Below are positions 1 to 8,714 of a stretch of DNA of 64,000 nt, piece by piece. This stretch comes from Flavobacteriales bacterium. GTDB lineage: Bacteria > Bacteroidota > Bacteroidia > Flavobacteriales > UBA1820. Below the pieces are notes generated by a model. That model searched no databases. It was given only the letters and a program-made list of their open reading frames with translations, and had not been told where the DNA came from. A program made the position numbers and the translations under genes. Position 1 is the stretch's first letter. Each line of letters starts with the position of its first letter. The stretch covers positions 31,424 through 95,423 of the forward strand of contig QALN01000005.1 of the NCBI GenBank assembly GCA_003150615.1, read 5' to 3'.

Positions 1-1238
1 TCGACGACGACTATGGCGTCATCGACCACAATGGCTATGGCCAGCACGAGTGCGAAAAGCGTAAGAAGGTTAAGCGAGAACCCTGCTACTTTCAGGAAGA
101 AGAAAGTACCTACCAGCGATACGATTACCGCTATGGCCGGGATCAACGTCGAGCGGAAGTCCTGAAGGAACACGTAAACCACGATGAACACGAGGATGAA
201 TGCTTCGATGATGGTTTCAACAACCTTGTCTATCGAGGCGTATAGGAAGTCCGTCGTGTCGAGCACCGTAACGTACTTTATGCCTTTCGGGAAGTCTTTG
301 GCCGCTTTTTCGAGTTCGATCTTCACGTCCTTTACGATATCGTTGGCGTTCGATCCCGGAGTCTGGAACACCGCCACGGTAACGGCTGGGTATCCCTGGG
401 ACTGTGTGGTTATACTGTAATCCAATCCGCCGAGTTCCACTCTGGCGATATCCTTAAGGCGCAGTATGTTGCCGTTCTGGTCGGCGCGTATTACTATGTT
501 TTCGAATTCCTCGGCGGATTTGAGTCGTCCTTTCCACTTTATAGGATACTGGAACGACTGGTTGGAGTTCTGTCCGAATTTACCTGGTGCGGCTTCGATG
601 TTCTGGTCGCCCAGTGCAGCGGTTACCTCGGCAGGAGATACGCCGTATGTGGCCATTACGTCTGGTTTGAGCCATATGCGCATCGAGTAGTCTTTCGAAC
701 CCCAGGCCATTGCCTCGCCAACGCCTGTAATACGTTTGATAGGCGGTACGACGTTTATCTTGGCATAGTTCTGCACGAAAGTTTCGTCGAAGTCGGGGTT
801 TTCACTGAATATGGTGAAAACCATAAGCATACTGGTCATACGCTTCTGCGTGGTCACACCCACTTTTGTAACTTCCTGCGGAAGAAGGCTGGATGCCTGC
901 GACACGCGGTTCTGTACGTTTACCGCCGCCATGTCCGCATTTGTGCCCAGGGCGAAGTAAACGGTTATCGAGGCGCTTCCGTCGTTGGACGCTGTGGATG
1001 TCATGTAGGTCATGCCTTCCACGCCGTTTATCTGCTCCTCCAGAGGAGCTATGACGCTGTTTAGCACCGTTTCGGCATTGGCGCCGGTGTACGTTGCCGA
1101 TACCTGGATGGTAGGCGGGGCAACGTCCGGGTACTGCGTTATCGGGAGGCTGGAAAGTCCGAGTATACCCAGTATAACGAGTATGATGGATATAACCGTT
1201 GACAGTACCGGCCTGTTTATAAATGTCTTTAAATTCAT
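1..1238 (-). CDS. RND multidrug efflux permease, AcrB/MexB type (N-terminal part, cut by window edge)
   Basis: Inner-membrane proton-driven pump of the HAE1 RND family; it would export drugs or other amphiphiles through a tripartite complex with the adaptor encoded just upstream. About 412 N-terminal residues are visible, beginning MNLKTFINRPVLSTVISIIL, which is the first membrane helix, followed by the periplasmic porter region (LPITQYPDVAPPTIQV). Near the cut end the TM4 signature VVDDAIVVV appears, with the paired aspartates at residues 406-407, equivalent to the AcrB proton-relay aspartates. It is the second gene of an adaptor-permease operon, 25 bases after the adaptor stop. The C-terminal half lies outside the window. 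Substrate cannot be read from the sequence. Confidence 0.95.
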   Translation of the reverse strand, partial: MNLKTFINRPVLSTVISIILVILGILGLSSLPITQYPDVAPPTIQVSATYTGANAETVLNSVIAPLEEQINGVEGMTYMTSTASNDGSASITVYFALGTNADMAAVNVQNRVSQASSLLPQEVTKVGVTTQKRMTSMLMVFTIFSENPDFDETFVQNYAKINVVPPIKRITGVGEAMAWGSKDYSMRIWLKPDVMATYGVSPAEVTAALGDQNIEAAPGKFGQNSNQSFQYPIKWKGRLKSAEEFENIVIRADQNGNILRLKDIARVELGGLDYSITTQSQGYPAVTVAVFQTPGSNANDIVKDVKIELEKAAKDFPKGIKYVTVLDTTDFLYASIDKVVETIIEAFILVFIVVYVFLQDFRSTLIPAIAVIVSLVGTFFFLKVAGFSLNLLTLFALVLAIAIVVDDAIVVV

Positions 1239-1263
1239 TTCCTTTCTTCTCTAAAATAAAAGA

Positions 1264-2391
1264 TTATTTCTTCTCGACGGGGATTATTTTCATGCCGTCC
1301 TTTAGCGAGTTTATACCCTCGGCGGCGATTTTCACTCCGGCGGAAACTCCGGAAGTGACTATGTAGTTCTGTCCGTCGTTGTTGCTCAGTATCTTTATCT
1401 CCGTAGCGGCTACGGTGCTGTCCGGCTGAACGGCGTATACGAAGTGTTTGCCCTGGATTTCATAAGTCATCCTTTGCGGGATAAGTATCACGTTGTTGTC
1501 CGTTTCGGGTATCAGCACGTTGGCGCTGGCGCCGCTGCGCAGGATGTTACCCTTGTTGTCGAATTTGGCGCGCAGGGTTACCGAACCTGTAGTCTGGTTG
1601 ACAACGCCGCTGACGGTTTCTACTTTGCCCTTGATGGGATATATGCTGCCGTCTGACAGCTGGAGGCCGACTTCGGGGAAATCCTTGACTACTTCAGCCA
1701 TGTTGACCGCGTCCGTCTTGCGGGAAATTTCCAGAAGGTCTTTCTCGTTGATGGAAAAATATGCGAATACTTCCGATATGTCGGCTACGGTGGTTATAGG
1801 CAGGGCTCCGGCACTGCTGACCAATGCTCCGACACGGTAGTTGATGTCGCCAACCACACCGTCCGACGGGCTTGTAACGGATGTGAACCCAAGGTCGTTC
1901 CTGGCGCTTATCAACTGTGCGTTTGCCTGTGCCAGGGCTGCTTTCTGCGCGTCGTAAGTGTATTGTGCGACTTTGTATTCGGATTCGCTTATGATGCCTT
2001 TGTCGAAAAGTTTCTTTTTATTTGCCAGAGTAAGTTCGGCATTGGCAAGGCTGGCTTTAGAGGCCGCCACTGTAGCTTCGGCTGCGGCTACGGCTTCCTG
2101 GTACGTCACTTTGTCTATCTGGAAAAGCACTTGTCCTTTGCGCACGCGGCTGCCTTCGTCCACAAACTGCTCGACTATGTAACCTCCTACTTTAGGGCGT
2201 ATCTCTGTGTCTTTTTTCCCTTTCAGCGATGCAGGGAACGAACTGTTGAGCTCGACCTGCTGGGTAGCGAGCGTGAGCGTCGATATCTGCTGGGCGCCCA
2301 TGCCGGGGCCTTGTTGGGATTGTCCGCCGCAGGAAAACAGCAGCAGCGACAACGGGGAGATGAGTAAAACAGAAGTTAATTTTTTGTTCAT
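1264..2391 (-). CDS. RND efflux periplasmic adaptor (membrane fusion protein, AcrA/MexA type), lipoprotein
   Basis: Periplasmic adaptor that bridges the RND permease to an outer-membrane channel. The 375-residue protein has a lipoprotein signal peptide ending LLLFSC, with Cys21 as the acylated residue. It then has the biotinyl-lipoyl-like half motifs (IRPKVGGYIVEQFVDEGSRV near residue 65 and SPSDGVVGDINYRVGALV near 175), a coiled-coil hairpin between them (AAAEATVAASKASLANAELT), and a beta-barrel/membrane-proximal domain. It is the first gene of the operon with the permease downstream. No TolC-like gene is visible, so the outer-membrane channel may follow the permease beyond the left edge. 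Confidence 0.95.
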   Translation of the reverse strand: MNKKLTSVLLISPLSLLLFSCGGQSQQGPGMGAQQISTLTLATQQVELNSSFPASLKGKKDTEIRPKVGGYIVEQFVDEGSRVRKGQVLFQIDKVTYQEAVAAAEATVAASKASLANAELTLANKKKLFDKGIISESEYKVAQYTYDAQKAALAQANAQLISARNDLGFTSVTSPSDGVVGDINYRVGALVSSAGALPITTVADISEVFAYFSINEKDLLEISRKTDAVNMAEVVKDFPEVGLQLSDGSIYPIKGKVETVSGVVNQTTGSVTLRAKFDNKGNILRSGASANVLIPETDNNVILIPQRMTYEIQGKHFVYAVQPDSTVAATEIKILSNNDGQNYIVTSGVSAGVKIAAEGINSLKDGMKIIPVEKK

Positions 2392-2487
2392 CTGATTTTA
2401 TGTTATTTTGGTTTTTAAACGGATTAATAGCGCGTTTTTCGCATATAGTATTGAGAAAGGGGGTATTATACGAAATAATACGGTCAG

Positions 2488-2495
2488 CAAAGATA
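2488..2495 (-). promoter_or_regulatory. Putative -7 box for the efflux operon
   Basis: On the minus strand this reads TATCTTTG, matching the Bacteroidota -7 consensus TAnnTTTG, about 97 bases before the adaptor start. No clear TTTG lies at the -33 position, so the call rests on one box. Confidence 0.4.
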
Positions 2496-2625
2496 GTTAT
2501 TAATGTTTTACCCGGCTACTTTAAAAATACTTTTTATTGTTCTAAAAGTCGTTTTTAACGAGAATTTAAGCAGTGTGAAGGTGTCTTTTAGTCCTAATTA
2601 ACGTTAAAAATATGGAGAAAAGCGT

Positions 2626-2633
2626 TACTTTTG
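2626..2633 (+). promoter_or_regulatory. Putative -7 box for ruvA
   Basis: TACTTTTG matches TAnnTTTG and sits 28 bases before the ruvA start codon. A -33 TTTG is not obvious. Confidence 0.45.
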
Positions 2634-2661
2634 AATCTGCAACCACAATTCTCTGGACCGA

Positions 2662-3258
2662 ATGATAGAGTACGTAAAAGGCCGTATGGCAGAAAAGAAT
2701 CCGGCGTACGCCGTGATAGAATGCGCAGGGGTAGGATATTTTCTGAACATCTCGCTCAATACTTATTCACATCTGGACAATTGTCCGGAAGGCGATGCCA
2801 AACTTTTCGTCCACCAGGTCATACGCGAGGATGCGCATTTGCTTTTCGGATTCTTTTCCAAAGAGGAACGGAATATTTTTCGTAAATTGATTTCCGTTTC
2901 GGGTATAGGCGCGGGTACGGCCCGTACGATACTTTCGTCGATGGGGCCTGCTCAGGTTGCAGCCGCGGTGGAAAGTGGTGACGCTTCTCCGTTTAAAAAT
3001 GTAAAAGGCATAGGTCTGAAAACGGCGCAGCGCATTATTCTCGAACTGAAAGGGAAAATAGATGCGGAAGCGTTGGCTTCCGTTTCCGGTTCAGCGCAGG
3101 GGACGTCAGCATCCGGTATCCGCACCGAAGCTCTCGATGCGCTGGAAATCCTGGGGTTTGTACGCCGTTCGTGTGAAAAGGCAGTGGACGATATTCTCGC
3201 GGACAATCCTTCCATTACTGTTGAAAACCTTATAAAACAGGCCCTGAAAAACCTGTGA
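2662..3258 (+). CDS. ruvA: Holliday junction branch-migration protein RuvA
   Basis: DNA-binding subunit that holds the four-way junction while the RuvB ATPase drives branch migration during recombinational repair. The 198-residue length is usual. The N-terminal OB-fold (IEYVKGRMAEKNPAYAVIE, then GVGYFLNIS) is followed by tandem helix-hairpin-helix elements (LISVSGIGAGTARTIL near residue 80 and FKNVKGIGLKTAQRIILEL near 115) and a C-terminal RuvB-binding domain (ALEILGFVRRSCEKAV). The gene stands alone; ruvB is 26 kb away beside queG. Confidence 0.97.
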   Translation: MIEYVKGRMAEKNPAYAVIECAGVGYFLNISLNTYSHLDNCPEGDAKLFVHQVIREDAHLLFGFFSKEERNIFRKLISVSGIGAGTARTILSSMGPAQVAAAVESGDASPFKNVKGIGLKTAQRIILELKGKIDAEALASVSGSAQGTSASGIRTEALDALEILGFVRRSCEKAVDDILADNPSITVENLIKQALKNL

Positions 3259-3346
3259 ACTACTCTTTACGGTCTGCCGTCCGCCCTTGCCGTGTCCAAA
3301 ACCCGGGACCGTTTCAGCATCAGCTATGATTTGGACGGTTGATTTT

Positions 3347-3377
3347 TTTGGAACTGTATTTTTTTTACCTACATTTG
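3347..3377 (+). promoter_or_regulatory. gcvH promoter
   Basis: TTTG (3347-3350), 19 bases, then TACATTTG (3370-3377): a complete Bacteroidota sigma-70-type promoter, 36 bases before the gcvH start. Confidence 0.75.
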
Positions 3378-3413
3378 AGCATTGTTTAACGCTTAAAACT
3401 ACAATACTGAAAA

Positions 3414-3794
3414 ATGAATATACCTGAGGACCTCAAGTACACCAAGGACCACGAGTGGATACGCGTGGAGGGCAATAACGCTACGGTAGGCATAACGGAG
3501 TTCGCGCAGGGCGAACTTGGCGACGTGGTTTACGTCGATGTGGAAACGGCAGGCGAATCCCTTGCAAAAGAGGATATTTTCGGCTCGATAGAGGCTGTCA
3601 AGACCGTTTCCGATTTGTTTATGCCGGCTTCCGGTACGGTTACCGAATTCAACGGCGAACTCGACGGCGGACCGGAACTGGTCAACAAAGACCCTTACGG
3701 TCAGGGATGGATAATAAAAGTAACGTTGAGCAAGCCGGAAGAGCTGGAAAGTCTTCTCACGGCTGCACAATACAGGGAAATGATAGGAGCCTAA
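3414..3794 (+). CDS. gcvH: Glycine cleavage system H protein
   Basis: Lipoyl carrier of the glycine cleavage system: it carries the aminomethyl group from the P protein to the T and L proteins. The 126-residue protein has the usual length and fold. The lipoylated lysine is Lys63 in the segment [12 protein letters not shown], and the conserved start [12 protein letters not shown] is intact. The other gcv genes are not in the window. A full promoter precedes it and a strong hairpin terminator follows. Confidence 0.97.
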   Translation: MNIPEDLKYTKDHEWIRVEGNNATVGITEFAQGELGDVVYVDVETAGESLAKEDIFGSIEAVKTVSDLFMPASGTVTEFNGELDGGPELVNKDPYGQGWIIKVTLSKPEELESLLTAAQYREMIGA

Positions 3795-3806
3795 AGGCAG
3801 TATCGT

Positions 3807-3870
3807 TTTCCGGGACAAATAAAAAAGCCGGCGCCCTTAAGGGCGTCGGCTTTTTTATTTGTCCCGGAAA
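3807..3870. terminator. Long bidirectional terminator between gcvH and the TlpA-like gene
   Basis: A nearly perfect 64-base palindrome: the core stem is AGCCGGCGCCC / GGGCGTCGGCT around a TTAA loop, flanked by A6 and T6 runs. Outside these the ATAAA/TTTAT and CGGGAC/GTCCCG segments also pair. It works symmetrically for the two convergent genes. Confidence 0.9.
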
Positions 3871-3873
3871 GAT

Positions 3874-4983
3874 TTATTCACCGAAAATCCCTTCGAGGGT
3901 TTCCTTGAGAGAAGGGCCCGTTTCGATGAATTTCCCGTCGGGGCCTATCAGGAATGTGCTTGGGACCGCTTTTACTGCATATTCGCCGGAGCCGGCGGCG
4001 GCCCAGCCTTTTGCGTCGGACATTTGCGGCCAGGGGAGCTGAAGATCCGAAATGCCTTTGAGCCATGCTTCTTTCCTACTGTCCAGCGACACCCCTATTA
4101 TTTCAAATCCTTTGTCCTTGTATTTAGCATACAATTCCTTAAGTTCCGGCATGGCGGCCCTGCACGGTCCGCACCACGAAGCCCAGAAGTCTATCAACAC
4201 GTATTTTCCCTTTCCTGCGAAATCGGACAGTTTTACGATATTCCCATCTGGTGCGGGAGCCTGGAAATCGATGAACGGACGCCCAGGCTGTACGGCCTGT
4301 TTGGCTGCGGCGAATCTTATCCTTTCGGCATTGTGCGGTTCGTCGCGCAGGCCGGCAGGTATTGCATCGACAGTCTTCAGAAGTATAGGAAGTGGCATGA
4401 ATATGAAGTCGCTGCTTTTGAATGCTGTGCGACCGGCGTCATTGGATATGTTTTCGATGACAAAATCCGACAAAAAACGGTAATAAATGTTCGACAGGCT
4501 GTCGAGTTCTGCTTTTGCCGAGGCTTTTTCCTTTTCGGTAGCCGATGCGTTGCGCGAGCGTTTTCCGGCGGCGTCCATAAGCGGGCAAAGTCTCAGTTTT
4601 TCAGAAGACAGAGCATTGTATTTATCATTAAGCGGTGTGCCTGTGACGATGCTTTTAGAGTTGTACCAATCATCGTATCCGTCAAGAACTACGTTTATCT
4701 TTCCCTCGTCGGTGAATATCGTGGCTACCAGTCCGTTGCGCACTCCTTTTGGGAAAGCCCGGACAATAATCGGCCCGTTGTCCTCAGCCGTGCCGCTGAA
4801 AGTGAATTTTCCGGCAGTAACCGTGGTCTTGCCTACGGTTTCCTGTAGATTGTCTTTTATTTTTGTGATCGTCACTGTGTCGCCGTCGGCGGCGGCCGGA
4901 GCTGTGCCCGAAATAGAGTAAACATGTTGCCCCATGCATGCCGATGCTGTGAACAAGGCGGCGGAAAGCAATAAATTTTTCAT
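3874..4983 (-). CDS. TlpA/ResA-like thiol:disulfide oxidoreductase with DUF4369-like N-terminus
   Basis: Exported thioredoxin-like protein, probably acting in the periplasm on disulfides or c-type cytochromes. The chosen start gives 369 residues with a signal peptide MKNLLLSAALFTASACMG; Cys16 could be lipidated or simply lie near the cleavage site. Residues about 20-130 form a beta-rich DUF4369-like domain, followed by a helical linker and a C-terminal AhpC/TSA-Redoxin domain with the active site WCGPC (Cys271 and Cys274). An in-frame upstream start exists at 5055, but it would put 24 charged residues ahead of the signal peptide and lies upstream of the likely transcription start, so 4983 is preferred. 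Substrate unknown. Confidence 0.9.
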   Translation of the reverse strand: MKNLLLSAALFTASACMGQHVYSISGTAPAAADGDTVTITKIKDNLQETVGKTTVTAGKFTFSGTAEDNGPIIVRAFPKGVRNGLVATIFTDEGKINVVLDGYDDWYNSKSIVTGTPLNDKYNALSSEKLRLCPLMDAAGKRSRNASATEKEKASAKAELDSLSNIYYRFLSDFVIENISNDAGRTAFKSSDFIFMPLPILLKTVDAIPAGLRDEPHNAERIRFAAAKQAVQPGRPFIDFQAPAPDGNIVKLSDFAGKGKYVLIDFWASWCGPCRAAMPELKELYAKYKDKGFEIIGVSLDSRKEAWLKGISDLQLPWPQMSDAKGWAAAGSGEYAVKAVPSTFLIGPDGKFIETGPSLKETLEGIFGE

Positions 4984-5052
4984 TTGTTTTTTTGTTGTGT
5001 TTTTTTGTTGTGTTTTTTTTGCGGCTCGATCAGTATTTTTCATGTGTGCAGA

Positions 5053-5060
5053 CAAATATA
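5053..5060 (-). promoter_or_regulatory. Putative -7 box for the TlpA-like gene
   Basis: Minus strand TATATTTG matches TAnnTTTG. Transcription starting about 7 bases downstream leaves a leader of about 60 bases before the 4983 start. No good -33 box. Confidence 0.4.
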
Positions 5061-5211
5061 TTGTTTAAAGTTTTACTGCATACGTTTTTTTTTCGTTTTA
5101 TAATAATTATCCGGAGGTTTTATTAAAATCGTGCTCCGGATATATCTTGAAGGGATTGTTGCAAAAAAGATGAAAAAATGTTGCAAGTGTCGAAAATTAT
5201 ATCGGAAATTT

Positions 5212-5420
5212 GTGGCCGCAACGGTTCCCGTTTTTTACGGGATTAAAAGGGAACGCCGTGAAAATCGGCGACAGTTCCCGCTGCTGTAAACCCCGGCTTT
5301 TTTGCGTTGGCCGTATGCCGTGTAAAAAAGTCCGTGCTTTTGGGACGTTAAGTCACTGCGCATTTACCAAAAATGCGTGGGAAGGCCTCAAAAGCGGGGT
5401 GAGTCAGAAGACCTGCCATT
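5212..5420 (+). ncRNA. Cobalamin (adenosylcobalamin) riboswitch aptamer
   Basis: Leader RNA that binds B12 and represses the downstream uptake genes. Visible landmarks in order: the CCGCAACGGTTCCC strand, the conserved core GCCGTG...CGGCGACAGTTCCCGC, the TCACTG and GTGGGAAGGC elements, and the B12 box GAGTCAGAAGACCTGCC at 5401-5417, which closes the aptamer. It precedes a four-gene locus with BtuB and BtuG homologues, so the function agrees with the neighbours. The exact class (adenosyl or hydroxy/methyl selective) cannot be set by eye. Confidence 0.92.
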
Positions 5421-5430
5421 GCATGACGGA

Positions 5431-5571
5431 GATTTTACAGCCTGCGGAGAATGGGCGGTCTTTAGAGTCGATATACGGGATGTTTTTTCACATCTTCAAT
5501 GCCGTGCCTTACGGCTTCCCGGATATCCGCCTGCTGTAAAATCTTCAACGGACACAGCAGGTACCCGCACC
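5431..5571 (+). promoter_or_regulatory. Structured expression platform downstream of the B12 aptamer
   Basis: Two mutually exclusive foldings can be drawn. Fold A pairs 5431-5448 with 5526-5543 (11 bp, a 2x2 internal loop, then 5 bp) and encloses a helix at 5471-5480/5517-5526 and a small hairpin GCCGTGCCTTACGGC (5501-5515). Fold B pairs 5530-5537 with 5554-5561 (CCTGCTGT/ACAGCAGG, 8 bp perfect), using bases needed by fold A. A further small hairpin (CCCGCACCGGG) follows. This suits a switch acting on the leader before the first start at 5687, but no clear terminator or sequestered start was recognised. Confidence 0.5.
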
Positions 5572-5686
5572 GGGTTTTACCAATTGCCTGTAATGTTTTC
5601 CCTGCGGATTTTATGCCTTGGGGACATTGTTGCCTGTTTGTGCCTTTGTATCGGGAAAATACAAACCATTTACAAACATTCATAAG

Positions 5687-7156
5687 ATGAAAAAAGCATT
5701 ACTGTTTTTTATTTTCGCCCTTGTCCTGTCTTCGTGCAGCAAGAGCGAGGCTCCTGCCCCCACGCCGCAGGCTATCGTAACCCTTTCCGACGGAAGCTCA
5801 GTTTCCGATAATGTGGAAATGACTGCCGGGAATACCGTGAAATTTTCCGCAAAATGCGATAACGCCCAAATACGCCGCTGCGACTGGTATATCGACGGAC
5901 AGCTTAAAAGCGTGGCCGATTATCTGGAATTTTCCCCTGTCCAGCCCGGCACGTACGAAATAAAACTCATCGTAACGGCTTACGGTGAATCCCAGGCAAC
6001 CGTAGTGTTCTCCGTCACGGTTTACGGGCCGTATAAAAGCGGCACGTATATCCTTGTCGAGGGCAATATGAGCAGTGATAATGGCTCGATATGCTTTGTC
6101 GATGAAAACGGTACGTTCTATTCCGACCCGTACGGCCAGGCCAATCTTAACGAAGGCCGTCCGACGTCTCCCGGCAACGTATTGCAGGATATGTTCATCT
6201 ATAAGGATAAAGCGTATTTCGTAACACAGAACGGAACCTCGCAGGGACAGGGCGCGCGCCTTGTAAAATGCGACGCCCAGACGCTCAAGGCTGAAAAATT
6301 CTATACCGGCTCGATAGACGACGAAACCGTATGGCCGCAGCACATAGTGGTCGTAAACGAAAACAAAGCGTACATACGCTGGTCACAATCCGGTATGGAA
6401 ACCACTTCAGGCATACGCGTTATGAACCTGGCCACCGGTCAGTGGAGCCCGGAGAGCATAGAAGGTACCGAAGGCGCATTTACCGTGAGCGGTTCGACAA
6501 AGGCCCGCATGCTGCTTCAGGGGGATAAAGTTTATGCGCCGTGCGGGCAATATCTGAAAATAATCGACACAAATACCGACAAAGTGATAAAGACGATAGA
6601 CTTCGGAGCTACCCGCCAGACCAAGGATATAGCCAAGGGCCATGACGGAAACATTTACATGCTTGTCAGCGGTACGTTCACGGGAGGTTTTTACTCGCCG
6701 ACATACGGCTCCGAGGCTACTGTGGTATGCATAAAGCCTTCCGGCGATTCGTACACTGAAAAAGAACTGCCGGCCGAGATGCAGATGCCTGTGGCTACAT
6801 GGAGCCCTAACGTGGGGATGTGCGCTTCGTTTACCGAAGACGCCCTGTTTTTCCGCATGGGCACAGGGTATTCCACTTCGGTGGTTGCGCGTTACGAATA
6901 CAAGACCGGTACGGCTAAGAAGCTCTTGGACGTGTCGGGCCAGAGCGGACTCGGTTTCCTTGTGTACGGATACCTCGGAGTCGATAAAAACGATGTGCTT
7001 TACGTAGGCACGACCGATTATTCAAATTCCATGATAGGTACGTTCGATGCCAAAACGGGAGCTCGTCTGGAAAAGACGTATCAGATAAGAAGCGGCAGCC
7101 CTGCGGGTATAGATTTCACGTACAGGTTCTCTGACGAGTACCTCGGAAGGAATTGA
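5687..7156 (+). CDS. Surface lipoprotein with PKD-like domain and beta-propeller (DUF5074-like), B12 locus
   Basis: First gene behind the cobalamin riboswitch. The start at 5687 gives 489 residues and a clean lipoprotein signal, MKKALLFFIFALVLSSC, with Cys17 as lipid anchor. Residues about 30-110 are a PKD/Ig-like domain (CDWYIDGQLKSV...GTYEIKLIV). The remainder is a YncE/DUF5074-type propeller with repeated strands such as AYFVTQNGTSQGQGARLVKC and KVYAPCGQYLKIIDTNTDKV. It probably sits at the outer-membrane surface and helps capture or hand over corrinoid to the BtuB receptor. It is distantly similar to the BtuG-like protein at 10667, so the locus may carry two different binding propellers. 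The B12 role is inferred from context. Confidence 0.8.
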   Translation: MKKALLFFIFALVLSSCSKSEAPAPTPQAIVTLSDGSSVSDNVEMTAGNTVKFSAKCDNAQIRRCDWYIDGQLKSVADYLEFSPVQPGTYEIKLIVTAYGESQATVVFSVTVYGPYKSGTYILVEGNMSSDNGSICFVDENGTFYSDPYGQANLNEGRPTSPGNVLQDMFIYKDKAYFVTQNGTSQGQGARLVKCDAQTLKAEKFYTGSIDDETVWPQHIVVVNENKAYIRWSQSGMETTSGIRVMNLATGQWSPESIEGTEGAFTVSGSTKARMLLQGDKVYAPCGQYLKIIDTNTDKVIKTIDFGATRQTKDIAKGHDGNIYMLVSGTFTGGFYSPTYGSEATVVCIKPSGDSYTEKELPAEMQMPVATWSPNVGMCASFTEDALFFRMGTGYSTSVVARYEYKTGTAKKLLDVSGQSGLGFLVYGYLGVDKNDVLYVGTTDYSNSMIGTFDAKTGARLEKTYQIRSGSPAGIDFTYRFSDEYLGRN

Positions 7157-7415
7157 AAACGCCTGTGCGGGTATGGAAAAGTATCCTGTTCGCACGGACT
7201 CGTAACGGACTGACGGCCGGCAGGATGAAACGGTTGTGACGGCTGTTTTTAACTTTCGGCCGATAGGCAGATATTTTTTTTATACTCATCTTTGTTAAAT
7301 GGTGGCAACCCTTCCGAGAGGCATTGAGGAGGGGATTGCCCCGTTTAAATTTTCAAGGATGTGCGGAAAAATGCCGGTGATGAAAAATTTGAAATATATA
7401 AATAATAGATGCGAT

Positions 7416-8714
7416 ATGAAAAAAATCATCCGTGCTGCACTATTGCCTTTGGTGGTTGTGCTGGCATTCTGTTCGTGTACCAAGTATGAAAAAGTCGGCG
7501 GAGGCGGCAACGACGGGGAAAAAGTCTTCGACATACTCACTGCCGATAATTTCGCAGTGAACGCCGGTGAGAAAAATGTTTTCAAAATAGGCCGCAGCCA
7601 GGACGGATACAGGTGGTTGCTCGACGGACGCGAGGTTTCCACGGCTTCCACTTATGAATTTACGCCGGTAAAACAGGGTACGTATGCCATAACCCTGGAA
7701 ACGTCGGCCGGCAAGTACGAATGTTCGGTGGATGTGTTGAGACCGGTAACCGACAATTCGTCCAAATGGATATCCGATATCGTGGAATACCGGCCGGCTC
7801 CCGGACAGTTTATAAATGCTTCTTCGTGGGGTACATACGAACGCGCACGTTCGATAATAGGCGAGCAGCCTGAATTAGGCGAGCGCGGCGGCGTGTCTTT
7901 GGGCGGTTTCGGCGGTTATATCATTTTCAAATTCGACCATACGGTGGTCAACCAAAACGGATACGATTTCGTAATACGCGGCAACGCTTTCGACGGATCC
8001 AGCGAGCCCGGAGCCGTAATGGTGGCTTTCGACCGCAATGGAAACGGCGTGCCTGACGACGACGAATGGTACGAACTGGCAGGGGAAACATACAATCCCG
8101 CTTCCGGCGGATACGAATACACGGTAAAGAAGAATTTCACGGTTACTTACACCAGGCCCGACGATATTTCGAAAGCAGTGGACGTGTCGTGGAGCGCTTC
8201 CGACGGGACTTCCGGATATATTTACGCCAATGTGTTCCACAGCCAGCCTTACTGGCCTCTGTTTGTCGACGGGGATCCTGCACATATGACATTTACCGGA
8301 ACATGCCTTAGCAATCTGTCGATAGACCGGAGCGAAGAGATGGGGATGGAGGGCGAATATTGGTACAGTGCCGCCGCCGGAAAGGGCTATGCCGATAATT
8401 ACTCGGAAGAGTACGACGATATAGTAAACCTGGATCCGCAGACGGCCAGGAGCAACAAATTCGATATTTCCAACGCAGTGGACGCACAAGGCAACAAAGT
8501 AAGGCTCTCAGGTGCCGATTTTATAAAAGTATATACTTGTATAAACCAATCGTCGGGATGGTTGGGCGAAGGCTCGACAGAGGTGTGCGGGGCAATTTCC
8601 CTTACATCCGGTCCGTTATCCGGACAGTCGGACCCTTATGCCTCAGGTGAAGGTTCGACGGAGGTATGCGGAGCCATTTCGCTCTCGGCTAAAAAAAAGT
8701 TTTTATGTTTTTAA
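7416..8714 (+). CDS. Surface lipoprotein with PKD-like domain and calcium-type loop, B12 locus
   Basis: Second structural gene of the B12 locus; 432 residues from the start at 7416, which places a lipoprotein signal (LLPLVVVLAFCSC) at the N-terminus. A PKD-like domain (YRWLLDGREVSTASTYEFTP) is followed by a domain conserved in Bacteroidota cell-surface proteins, with an EF-hand-like loop DRNGNGVPDDDE that could bind calcium. It may be a cobamide-binding surface protein comparable in role to BtuH, but that match is not proven here. The C-terminus is odd: the 13-residue segment GEGSTEVCGAISL occurs twice, 27 residues apart, followed by a short basic tail read through an A8 run. The gene overlaps the next start by 10 bases, so translational coupling is likely. 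Confidence 0.8.
   Translation: MKKIIRAALLPLVVVLAFCSCTKYEKVGGGGNDGEKVFDILTADNFAVNAGEKNVFKIGRSQDGYRWLLDGREVSTASTYEFTPVKQGTYAITLETSAGKYECSVDVLRPVTDNSSKWISDIVEYRPAPGQFINASSWGTYERARSIIGEQPELGERGGVSLGGFGGYIIFKFDHTVVNQNGYDFVIRGNAFDGSSEPGAVMVAFDRNGNGVPDDDEWYELAGETYNPASGGYEYTVKKNFTVTYTRPDDISKAVDVSWSASDGTSGYIYANVFHSQPYWPLFVDGDPAHMTFTGTCLSNLSIDRSEEMGMEGEYWYSAAAGKGYADNYSEEYDDIVNLDPQTARSNKFDISNAVDAQGNKVRLSGADFIKVYTCINQSSGWLGEGSTEVCGAISLTSGPLSGQSDPYASGEGSTEVCGAISLSAKKKFLCF

Noticed and set aside
4984..5055. Upstream start of the TlpA-like protein at 5055
   Set aside because: It would put 24 polar residues before the signal peptide and begins at the predicted -7 box.
5210..5685. Short open frames across the riboswitch leader
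   Set aside because: They overlap the conserved aptamer and its helices, and their products have no recognisable features.
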